Shown here: piece after piece, positions 1-11,700 of the stretch
Layout of the letters: each line of letters opens with the position of its first letter
How positions within the stretch are numbered: the stretch's first letter is position 1
Assembly (NCBI RefSeq): GCF_001949145.1
Contig: NW_019091520.1
Location: forward strand, 322,687 to 386,686
DNA from: Acanthaster planci
Taxonomy: Eukaryota > Echinodermata > Asteroidea > Valvatida > Acanthasteridae
DNA: 64,000 bases
Direction: 5' to 3'
Program-made: the position numbers and the translations under genes
The notes under the pieces: model-generated
Databases searched by the model: none
The model's input: only the letters and a program-made list of their open reading frames with translations
Told to the model about the DNA's origin: nothing

Positions 1-210
1 GTAATCCGCTCGCTCTCAATGCCCCAAACCCTGGTATAGGGTTTCAAAATAAGGCTGGATTATCACCACTTTTGAGAGTGAAAAATGTCGGTAATGCCCA
101 GCAGCCTGGTCTTTTGTTACAGGGCTCCGTTTCCTTTGTCCGAGTTCGGAGACCCCGGCCACCCATATAAACCATACGTCTCCGATCCCGGAGCCCCCGG
201 CAGGAAGTGG

Positions 211-679
211 TTAACAATCCCTAACCAGTCAAACTTCAACACCAGTAAGGTATTTGAATTTGTGGAATTAGGTACTGGGAACTTGTTAAAATAACGGTGT
301 TGGATTTTGACTAAATAGGAACTGTAGCCCTCTCACTTTTTACCATCAAGACTTTCAAATGAGTATTGTACTTTTGAAGATTATGTAAGAATAGAAAGCT
401 TCCTAATCTTCCTTGTTTTTGACCACAATGATCCCAGCAGTTGGGTATAGATATGCAGCATGATAGTGTGTGCGTTTGTTTGAATAGGTACTGCCTGTCC
501 ATACTCTTTACATTGTGCAATAAGCCTGCTGTACCCAATCAAACAAAATCACACAGGTGAAGTGTTCTGTTGGAGTCTCTGTGATTGGGTACTGTAAAGT
601 AGGAGTTTGATTTCAAGGTGTTGGAGTTTGTGTGATTAGAGAGGGATACCACCAGCAGCCCTTGGGCAGTGAGGGTTAA
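211..679. mobile_element. TTAA-flanked MITE-like element, copy 1
   Basis: TTAA at 211-214 and 676-679 bounds a unit with inverted CCCTAAC / GAGGGTT ends. Its left part (CCCTAACCAGTC, AACACCAGTAAGG, TGAATTTGTGG) matches the shorter copy at 4034-4257. It is longer than that copy because of extra internal sequence. TTAA target sites are typical of piggyBac-type elements; no transposase is present. Confidence 0.5.
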
Positions 680-999
680 TTGTAGAAAGGGTGGAAAGGT
701 CACTCAGTGCAGTGTCGCGGACGCAGATACTTGTTGGGAAAGTGCAGAAATGCACACTCCCTAGAACTCACCTCGCCTTTCCACATGCATTTAAAATGGA
801 AGTGGAAAACTAGGCCTATAACTGAAGGAGGGTACGTTAAGTTGGAACATAAATATGCTGTTGTGTACCTCATCAGAATTTAAAACTGAGGCGAAGTGCA
901 GATTTTCACCCTGAAGGGTCTTGTCAGAGTTAAGGGTGACACGTTTACACGTTTAAATGTTAAAACAAAAAAAATTGCCATAGGGGGCAGGAAGTCATT

Positions 1000-1390
1000 T
1001 TGTGCAAGTCCAAGTGAAGTCACAAGTCATTATATGCAAATCCAAGTCAAGTCACAAGTCATTTGGTCACAAGGCAAGTCAAGTCACACATCATTTGGTC
1101 TAAACACAAGTCAAGTCGCAAGTCTCTTTGTCCAAGTACAAGTCAAGCTGCACATTATTTGTTCCAGCTGTAATCAGCAAAAAGAACCAGGCATCAGCTT
1201 TCGAGTTTAAAAAATATGTGGGGCCGGTCCAGTAGCATCTGACTTGGGTCGGTAACAAGTCATTTTTTGCAAGTCCAAGTCATTCACAAGTCAAAACTGG
1301 TGTTTACATGTACAAGTCAAGTCACAAGTCACAAAAATAGCAACTCAAGTCTGACCTGAGTCCAAGTCACATGACTCGAGTCAGCAACTC
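1000..1390. repeat. Degenerate CAAGTC/AAGTCA-rich tandem repeat
   Basis: Repeated units such as CAAGTCAAGTCACAAGTCAT occur many times between about 1000 and 1390, with variable spacing. Related GTCCATCACAAGTC units occur at 36334-36525 and 41213-41473, and CGAGTC units near 55150-55230. Confidence 0.7.
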
Positions 1391-1716
1391 TGCTGTTTGC
1401 AGATTTTCCCAAATGTTTAAATTGAACTGCCCCTTTTAGAGGTTTAACATTTTGATTGACGCAAGTTGGCATTCATTTTAATTGTAAACGATGCCTGTTA
1501 CATACTGTTTTTCCCCTTTCGGCATCCATGCACTTTTTGAGAAACAAATTCGAACGAATTCGGAAATAATAAACATTGCTTGTTTTAAATGCTCCAACTT
1601 CAGTCTACATTCTAACATAGATTGGACATTGTGCATTATTGAATGCTATAAGTATGCGTATGAAAACACCGAGCTAGGCAGCGGCGGCCTCTGTGAAATG
1701 TTGGCTAAACGTTTGA

Positions 1717-2128
1717 CCCCTTGACGATGGGAATTTCTCCCTGAAAGCCGACTCCAAGAATTCCAGCCTCGCTTAGCCACAAAGGCCACCTGCCAAACCG
1801 CAAATTCTCGGTTTGTGGCTCTGCGTGCTCTGCATGCTTTGAATTACACGGTGAAAAGGCTGATTGTTCGGTGGCATGTGGCTCTACTCACCCTTCCACA
1901 TTCCCGTTGCCTCTTTTCAAAGTGGAGACTATTGTGAAGCTGGTGATTATGATGCAAAATTGGTCTTTTCATTTCTGGGCTACGCACAAAGACCAATTAC
2001 CATATACATGTATACAAGAGCCAGGGTCTGCCTTCTTTCAGTGTGGACCGAGAATAATAGCGGAAAAGCAGGCTGAGGATCTCAATTTTTACAGTGGCTA
2101 TAGCTGCTTCCCGGTGCGAAGAGGGTTA
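1717..2128 (+). mobile_element. MITE-like family A, copy 1
   Basis: It begins CCCCTTGACGATGGGAATTT and ends GCGAAGAGGGTTAA. A full inverted-orientation relative lies at 28189-28608 and a truncated one at 19027-19212. Short open frames inside it recur in the copies and are not genes. Inferred to be a non-autonomous DNA transposon. Confidence 0.6.
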
Positions 2129-2283
2129 AATGGTATGGGAAAGTTTTCTAAACTTTTTTCAAATTAGATGTAAATTCCCACCCATAGTCAGAGTTACAAA
2201 CTTTAACCCCAATCCTGCCAGATGCAGCACAGTCCATCAGGTGAAAAAGTCTGATGCAGTTTGATACACTTGGCAATCAACAG

Positions 2284-2429
2284 CAGCCGAATAAACTGTC
2301 CAGGTTGACACAATGGGAGCTAGTTCCATTGAACTCTGCCGCTGTTGGATCTTGTGGTGACTGGCAACCACAGACTCCTAGGCTGTTTGGCCTTGGGGAG
2401 GACTGGCCTGTTGGATCTTGTCACACCGG
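2284..2429 (+). other. Possible additional upstream HPS6 exon
   Basis: An open stretch of 48 codons plus 2 nt ends at a plausible donor (GG|GTAGGC, 2428-2433). Its phase fits exactly the single leading base of the first confident HPS6 exon at 2704. It contains the residues LSRLTQWELVP and RLFGLGEDWPVG. The acceptor (CAG at 2281-2283) has no good pyrimidine tract and I see no clear match to the known protein, so this may be chance. Confidence 0.3.
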
Positions 2430-2703
2430 GTAGGCAAGCCACTTTGACAAATGATGCAGTTGGATGCATCTGGCAGGGTTTCTAGCCAAAGTACTCTGGA
2501 GGGTTACGGTAATAATAAAAACAGTTTTAATTCCTGTGGCGACACCCATGTACATGTATAAAGCCATGCTGAGCCTTCGTTCCCTTTGAAGACTAAATTT
2601 GATGGAAACTGAAGCCTGAATTAAGTCAAGGCTGGAGATGAGGCTGCATTTTGAAAAAAGGAGGTTGACACGTTTTCCATCGTTTTAAAAAACAAACTTG
2701 CAG

Positions 2704-5700
2704 TGAGCCTTGCCCGAAGGGCCTGTACTTCACCTGGCACTCAGACTCCCACCTACTCAGGAACCAGCTGGACACTCACGTTCTTGGCCAGGGCAGGTGC
2801 CTCTCTGAAGACCGGGCAGGTACCGTGGTCGACTTCAAGTCAGCAGCATCCAAGCTGAGACATATTTGGGCGCAGGTGAGGATTCATTGCTTTGAAGCAG
2901 TATGCAGTTTTTCAGTTGAGATACGGATGGAAGGATTCCGCAGGGGGGGATTGAAAGAGGCTAGCAACATCTGTTTTCAGAAAAATTCTAGCCGTGGGAT
3001 TTTGAGAATTTAAGGGAGTACATGTTGCTGGGATGCATGATGGGAGAAAGGCACCGTTTTTCGGATAGAGATTTAGTCTGTGTAGTGGGAATTTTGACTG
3101 AATCTGAACGTTATAGAGGTTGTGATGGAAAGCCTGATTGCGTCTCCTTACGCTGCATCTATCCAGTGTTCCACACAGGTTACAGCATACTGTTCTTACC
3201 CTTTCCTTGGTCTGATGTTGAATGGGGCCACCTGATGAGTCGTGGGTAGGCTAGCAGATACGTTAACCTCATGAACTGCTAATACTTTTTACAAGCAGTT
3301 ATAATAGCATACTGTAGTGATTCAGAATGTTACGGTCAAGCCACTTCACATTGGGTTTATGCATCCCTATTCTTGCAGGGAGTATTTTCTCGGCAGAAAA
3401 TGTGCAGTTTACTGTATATCAGTGGTGTGTTTTTGGTAACCCCGTCCCGAACCTTGATTTTGAACTGGAGTTCCTCAGTTAATCACGCATTGTTTATGTC
3501 TCATCCATTTGAGCTGTGAGGGGTCCACTGCCATTGTTCATTCCCAGTTTCGTGGTCGTCTTGACCATGCTGACTTTTGACCAACTCGATTACAAATCTG
3601 AGCATTTGCCAAGAAATCTTGCCATTTTTCTCCCTGGTTCATTGATCCCTGATATATTTTGCGTAGAAGCTACCACAGAACTTGGACTTGGACTCGGCAG
3701 TGAATTGTCAGGCCGCATCTGAATGGTGAATTTTGAGGTGCTTGGTGGCGGCAAGATTTCTCTCCAAACTAAAAACTTACCGTTACCTCTATTTTCCACT
3801 CTTTCTTCTCATTTGGGCAGAAAGCCTCACAGCCAGAGCTACAAGTCATCGCCAAGACCAGCCACGTGTCCACTGGAGTGTTGTTCCTTATCTGCAGTAA
3901 TGGATGCGTGCACACACTCAATGGAGCTGAAGGTGCGGACCCTCTGGACTGAAAAATGCTGAAAACATTCTTTTGATTTTGCCAGAAAGATTCCAGAAAA
4001 TTTAGTGGTGATGTTTCCTGGCCTTAGTTGTTGTTAACCCTAACCTTCCCTAACCACACAGAATTGAACACCAGTAAAGCGTGTGAATTTGTGGCACTGG
4101 GTACTGTACCCCTAAACTACTTGTGCTTTAACATGGGTTCAGGCATACCCAAAATAAACGGAGTCCAACAGTTTTTGTGCACAGTTTACCACATGGTGTT
4201 GGAATTTGTGTGAATGGGTATGGTTCCCAGTAAATCACTCTGGGGAGTTAGGGTTAATCAACTCTGGCTGACTGGCTGACATTTTGAGAGGAACCCTTCT
4301 GAACCATCCAAAATTCTCCTCTGTGCTGGAAATCAGCAGTCTATGATTTTTCCCTTTGGTACATGTAAAAGAGAAGTATCAAGTCCCATCATTGCATTTG
4401 ATCTTAAATCAGCGGGGGGCAGACAGGCATCATAGCAAGTTGTATTGAATCAAGGGACTTTTAAGCATGGGCGTGACCTGTGCTTGAAGGTGGTGTGACT
4501 GCAGTAACGGGCTCTAATGCTGCCCGTTAGCTAATAGGTCATGTCCGGATTAAGTGGCTGCAGTTTGAAATTTCACATGGCTCTTTGGGCTATGGCTAGA
4601 GCTTGTACCATAGTATCATGTGTAATTTCAAGCCGCAGCCAAGTACTTCGGACCCAGCCTGATACTACGGCGGCTGTGAAGTCTCTAGTGTTTTCTCTCA
4701 ATTTGTTTTCAAGGATCTCGGGGAAAGTTGGGTACGCGATTATTCCTGACTGCCATAAGCCCACGGCCAATTTCTTTTCCTACCCTCTAGAGTCATTGAA
4801 TGCTCTGAAACTGCCTGCTTCCATCAACGTTGCGGACAGCACTGACTGGTTTGCGTACAGATTCGTCCTGGGAGCTGTCTTCAAAGATAACATGTTCAGG
4901 TAATCATTCAAAAATTCCGTCCATTCAGAAATGGCACAGAGTCTTTTGTTAATCACTTGGTTGCTTAGCACACACTAAGAGATGCCGGTTGCGCTTATCC
5001 ATGGGATGTTTACATGTAGAGTGCTTCTGTTTGTTGGTACTAAGACGAAGCAAAAAAAGGGCCTCCACTATGTGTACGTAATACGCTATTGCTGCTATTT
5101 AAAACCAAACATTAACACTTGTTTATTAAATTCATCTTGAGCCTATTTTATAGAGCTGTGTGTGTGTGTGTGTGTTTGTCTAGAATATTCTTGTCAGTAT
5201 AATAACTTTAGAACTTCTGTGCATATAAACGTACAGTATGGCTTGTTCATTACTGGTTTTGGTAATCCTATAAAGCTTTTTGGATTTGGGAACAAAGGGT
5301 CAAACGCGAAGGTCCCAATTGCTAAAAGAAAAGACATCTTGTCAGTGGTAAAACTTGAGAAATGCGTTATGTAGGAACCTCAAATTTGTGCTTGTACATT
5401 GTTTTTTGTAATCCCAACAAGCCTAAATTGCATTTAAACCTGCAAACGTCAAGGGTAGAGGTTGTAATTACATGTAGTCTTGTTAAATTGTGGTGGATAC
5501 AATAGGAGGGCGCTGTTTGAAGTTGTTAAATTTGGAGTAAACACGAAAGATTTTACCCAAACCAAATAGTGCCCTTCTATCGTGTCCGTCATACTTTAAC
5601 CAGGCTAAAGGTTCATAGAAAACAGATCTTGTGATCCAGAATTAAAGTTGTTGGTTCAGGCATGGGCTTGGCAGGGCTTTACTGTGTGCTTATACATCAT

Positions 5701-8700
5701 TCTCGTTTAAATATGTGCTTGATAACTGCTTCAAATTGTATTATTGCTATCTTGGATAGCAGCAGTCAAGCTGAATAGAACGATTGCACCTGCTGAGTCA
5801 CCTGACCTATAGTGGGTACAAACATCAGAATTATAGTGTCCTCCCGTAGCAAAGTGTGACTTATAAGTGTCATTTACTAAAACTAAAGCCAGCAGTGGGT
5901 AAAGTTCTCGGACTACTGATGTACTGAGTACCATACCAAAAATTGGCTTTATTTTGTTAAACAATATGCAGGCCACACTTTGCTATGGAAGGACATACCC
6001 ATGTTTGATACCCACTTAAGGTCACGTGACTTATGATGCAATCAATCTATTGCGCATAGATTTGCCACCATCATCACAGAGAGCCGTCCAGATACATGTG
6101 CACTAAAAACTCCGAATGTTTATAGTTACATGCATTTCAACTTAAGATACCCAGTATTTACGTCGGACTGGCAACTTTGAAATCTGAAATTCCCTGCCGA
6201 TAATTTCCGGTCAGAAGATGGAAGATTGTTTTCCACAGCCAACATTGCATGTTTTTACTGCTGGCGTGAACTGTGCTAGTCAGTAGCTGATCAGTACATC
6301 GTAGTACCTGACCATTCAAGTTTTGCATTCTGTTTGTATGTAGGGTCGTGAGTAACACAACAGGAGTATTGCTGCAGGAATTAGACTTGTCGACGGTCTT
6401 CTCAGGCATGAACTTCAGGTTTTGGACCATCATGGGAATGATACCAAGAACAGGCATCTGGAGCTCTAAGGGAATCTGGGTTCTACAGGTAGTGATGTTC
6501 TGACTGAAAATACTCCAACTGGCAGGAGATTCAGAAGGATTACATAAGAAAGTTTTTATTGTTGCATATGATCTGAAATATAATGTATGTACATGTAGAA
6601 TTCTACATGTGGGTATGCTATGCAAAACAATAACAAATTCAACTAGTTGGAAGTTGTGCACTTTAAAAATCAATTGGATAGAGTTTATTAGCAGGATATC
6701 AACAGTATCTAGAAACATATAAAAGGCCGAAAATACTCAGACTGGCAAAGTTTTCACAGGAGTAACAGAAAGATTGTATTGTTGCATTGGGCTAAAATAT
6801 AGGTCTGTAATGGAAGAGCAAGAGATTCCACTTCTACTATTTGGCAGTTCAAACTGTTAACAGTCAACATAGTTGATTAGCAGAATATTGACAGTACCCA
6901 GATTGAAAAATTGTACAAGACCAACACAGACAGACAAGAATATCGTACATGTAATGCAGTGTAATGCAATTTTTTTCTTGTCCATTTACTTGGACATTAC
7001 CGGTACTTGTAGCTGTTGTTACCATAAAATGCACAGTATGTTTTACCCTTAAAATTATGGAAAGATGAATGGTTAGAAAGTGGTTCTGAGGAGAACTGGT
7101 GGGAAAATACTAATGTTTCTACCAGTTTGTTCTGGGATAAATCGGCTGTCTTCAGTGCAACTTTGTAATTAACCAATTTGAAATCTTTTTATGCTGCGTG
7201 TACAGTGTAGCAGTGACTGAGAAAAGCAAACTCGACCTTTTGTAAAATCCTACCAATTTGGAACTTGAGGGATATTCAATAGATATCCGTCCATGTTACC
7301 AGTGAACCTTTGCCATTTGACATCTCTGCTTATTCATCAATAGATGGATAATATTGAGTCTGTCGTGTCGGCAATGGGCCCTACAGAGGCGGCCGCAACC
7401 CTGCACAGCTTCAACCAGGATCGGCTGGCAGGCCGCACTGCCCTCCAGGGGGCTTATGAGGCATACTCCGGCCAAAGGATTGGTGAGGGAGCAGGCAAGG
7501 GAGTGGCTGGTCCACAGCATGGATTCCAGAATCCAGGCCTGATGGTGTCTGTGCTTCAGGTAGGCAATTTGATTTATTAGAAAAATAATTACTTCGGTGA
7601 ACTCTCCCTTGCCTAGCACACCTGACTTCAGCTTTCTGAACTGGGGTTCTTGGCCAGGCCATACAAGGATTTTGGGCATTCCTTTATGTGCCAAACCCCA
7701 ACAATGAGTAATAAGTAAATGGGTAATTTCAGAAATAAGGGGTCCAAAAGTGTGACATTTTTGTGTCCCTGTTATACCTGACCATTGTCATTTGACATGG
7801 AAATATCACCAGAATTGATTTCAAACTATTACTATTTGTTTGGCAGGTAATTTGCATTTATTCATCACTCTTGAAAAATAGAAAATGTATTCTGAACTTA
7901 CAAGACCATATGTCAGATAAGACAAGGACACAAAAGAAATGGACCCCTAATTTCTGGAATTACCCAAATTGCTTGACTAAACAATAGCAGCAGTATGCCA
8001 ATAGTTTTCCTTACACTGACGACTTTCATAAAACTAACAACTTTTGTGAAGTTATAAAGCCACAGTTCTGAGTTTTAATGGCTGAAATTGTGCACAAACA
8101 CCTGAGTCAGTACAAATCCTGAATTGATGAAGTTGTCTGCTAACCCAAAGCGGAGTGGGTTACAAACAGGTTGCAGTGGTAGATCTGGCAGATAATTACA
8201 GCGAGGGTAGACTGGCAACGTGCAGTGTGGATAGACTGAGCAGATGGTTACATCACCTTCCAGGTTACCAAGATAAACAATGAAATCCCGCTTTCAGAGG
8301 GAACCAGAATTGTAAAAGAGAACTTTGACCCCATGGCTTGTTTGTGTTACTTTGGCAACCTACATGTACCATAGCGCTATATGCAAGAAAGCTGCCATGA
8401 CAGTTAACCAATTCATATGTATGTACATCTTGCGCAGGCAAACACAAATGTAACATGTGACATAACTTAGCAAAATGTGTTTGAAGTTGTCAGGGCTACG
8501 GTACTTTCAGATGTGAGGCCCTTCAGAGCAATCTTTCACAAGGCAAAATCTACAGGAACCCTCAGTAATTTTTCACTTTTCGTAATCATCAGCCAGACTG
8601 AGTGATGCATCAAAAGAGTCCATCTCAAGTTTGTTCCTTTTAATGCAAACTGGAACAAAATGACTGCAAGTATCGCCCCAACAATGCATTTTTTGGAATC

Positions 8701-11700
8701 TTGTCACATACATTTTACCATGGCAAGTACTCATGCTGGGTGGGTTAGGTTGACATGGATACTAATGAGTTAAATGATTTTTTGTAATCCCTGACGAAGG
8801 GAGCTGAGGCTGGCCACAAGCCCCAGGCTAGCCAAGCACTCCAGTCACTGTACGAGAGGAGGGAGGAATGCATGGAACCAGACACCAGACTAAATGCGAC
8901 TACCCAACCCTTGCTGCAGCAGTACTGGGCATTGCACCAAGAGAAGCTTGGCATCTGGGACAAGAAATCCAACGTTAGTGATGCTTAAACTTCTTAATAA
9001 TTATGGTGACATCTCTCCTTTTTGTCTGATTGAGCCATCTCCTGCTTCAGACTTCCCTCTATTTGATTTCCAGTTGCATTGTCATTATGAAGGTTCCATT
9101 ATACCTGTAAATTATTTCAACAAAGTTTGCATCAATATTATAATTATTAGAAAGAATGCTGACTTGCACATTCATGACTTTTATTTGTTGTTCTTTCTTT
9201 CTTTCTTTATTCCACATTCTAGGACGGATTCTATATTTTGATTTTGGATATATTAGCTGCCTTTCAGAGTCTGGAATCACCTTGATTTAGAATAAGATTT
9301 TCTCTAAATAATGCATTTTCTCCCAGTTTTTGCATTTTTATCCAACTGTTCAACTTTGAAATAAAAAATTTGCATATTCCATAACTGATCAAATATTCCA
9401 CTAGTCTGATGTTTGGCACAGCCCTGACACACAGCAACACGAAGAAATGACAGGTACCACAAAAAGTAGCCGATACTTACAGCATTCAAGAAGAAGTAGA
9501 CATGACGGGATTGATGTTAAACATAAATATACTGATACTTGTCAATACATGTAATTTAACCCCTTCGCTACGGATGACTGCTTCTACCGCACCTTTGTGT
9601 GAGTAGCTGCTGGTTCAATGGGGCCTGCTGCGGGACAAAGCCCTCCATTCATGGTATGCCGCAGCCCAGCAGTCACGGTCAAAATGACCCCGTCGTGAAG
9701 GGGTTAACCTGTGAGATGAGTTTACGTGTACATGTCGCTTTTTTCATTGTGGTCTGTAAAATCCTTCGCAAATTTTCCGAATAAAAAAGTTCCAGAACAT
9801 TGGAAGCATCATCAGATTGCCCTTGATCAGGTGTTAATGAAAAATTAATTTCCCGCCAAATTTATCGGTGTCTTAACGACCAAATAAAGTGGTCATTTCA
9901 ACATGCACATGGATTATGAATTATTTGAAATGATATTTGCACCTATCAGGAAGCTCAGAGGCCGTTCACAGTTCAGGAAGTAGTGTGCCGATTAGTGGAT
10001 AGCTCCTCCCCCCTCTCTGTGAATCTCAAGAAGTCGGAGATGAATTTTCTCTGTCTCAACGCCCCTGTGGCAACGCTGGTCACATTGCTAGATGCCCTGA
10101 ACCTTGGCACACTTGACGAAAATGGTAAGTCATTCGGGGCAATGGTAACTCCTGAATTACTTTATCAAAAGTTCTTGTCCTTTTACTGGGAACAGAGGTT
10201 TCCGTGAAGGGCCCAACTTTAGAGAAATGCAAAGTCACAAATACAATGTCTCTCTTTATGCTAGCAGCCAAGAGATTAAAATGAGCAAACCTCTAAATTC
10301 TGTGGTCACTGTAAGGCACCATTTCACAATTCCTATCGGGAAGGTGTCGGACAGAATGGTCCGACTGATACATTTATTATCAGTTGGCTATCAGGTTAAG
10401 TGTTCTCAAGTGGCCAATCCTAACTGATAACTGCCTCTACATTGCATTACTCCCAAGGCTATGTGGTTTCAGTGGAGCAACACCCTTTCCATTATTCACT
10501 CAACACAAGTCACTGTTATCGGTCGCATGGCCCTGTCCTCTAGTCAAAAGATAGGGAATTTTGAAATGATGCGTAAGCAATTTCTAAAACCAGGCGACTG
10601 CATTTTGGACTCCTGAGAGGCTTACATGCACCACATGGTTATTGTGGGCTTGTGCACATTCTGTTGAAATTTGATTGATTATTGTAGCTTGGTATGCACA
10701 CCAGGATGAGCCAATGCATAGATGGGTGGTGGTGTTTCTCCTACAGCATCAAAGTTAGCTTCTGATTGGTCAGTGAGAAGATGCTGATACAAAACCTGTC
10801 ATTGGGGATGATGGGTTGCTATCATCGCCCCTGACTTTGGGTGCAATATTGCTAGCAACGGAGGCTCCTTTGGTAGTAACTGTATATCGTGGTTCAAGAA
10901 CGACTGTGAAAGGCAAGTGTTGCATCGCATCGTTGCTACCAAGAAAATGAATACCACCGACCAACACTCCTTTTTCCAACCGACTAGATGTTCCTGCTCA
11001 GGATTAACAATATTCATCTGTGTCCTATTTCAATAACAGGTCACATCAATTTCCAGACACTCCCTCTGGACGAGGAGGAGTTGGATCCATCTCTTCCCCC
11101 CGTCTCATTTGGAGTTCAGGCCCCAGAGTCCGAATCAGGACTGCCACTGTTTGAGATAATTTGCACGCTCATGTTCAAAGAATGCCCCACCCAACTGGTA
11201 AGCGGTAATACAAAAAAAAAATAACACGTCCTTTTTCAATTTTCAGTCAGCATATTTCTTGTTCGTCTAGTGATTGTGAACAGACTTTGGAAATTCAGAA
11301 CAATAATAAGGGCAAGTGTGAATGTCAGCATGGACATACACGCAAGGTAAACATTTTGGGGAACCCATTTTTGGATCTGAAAAACAGTGCCCTTAATATA
11401 TGGTCACAAATCAAAGCCTAGTAGGAAAACACCCCCAGTAAGGTAATGTGAACCTAATGGAGGACAATTGTGGCCTTCGTGATTCTTTATCGCAGGATCA
11501 GGGGCTGAAAGACTGGTGCGGGGGCGTTATGTTGTGTCCTTGGGCAGGCTACTTTACCCCAATTTTCCTCTTTCCATCGAGGAGTGTGAATGGATACCTG
11601 CAATGGCCTTGGAGCAACCTACAATGATTACTCTCTTTGGCCATCTAATCATGCCAAGAGGAAATGGAAATATCCTCCATTATATTTTGCGAAGGAAACC

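Larger units (their letters stand above)
1..2283. other. Window start: repeats, no recognised exon
   Basis: No coding exon is recognised here. The stretch holds a TTAA-flanked MITE-like copy (211-679), a degenerate CAAGTC-rich repeat (about 1000-1390) and a longer MITE-like element (1717-2128). The 5' part of HPS6 may overlap this stretch, but I could not find it. Confidence 0.6.

Noticed and set aside
1864-2167. Frames containing CGSTHPSTFPLPLFKV
   Set aside because: The same frame recurs in the family A copy at 28256-28600; it belongs to a repeat with no conserved protein.
7354-7542. Alternative frame through the HPS6 exon at 7344-7559
   Set aside because: It stops before the donor, and only the other frame joins both neighbouring exons in phase.
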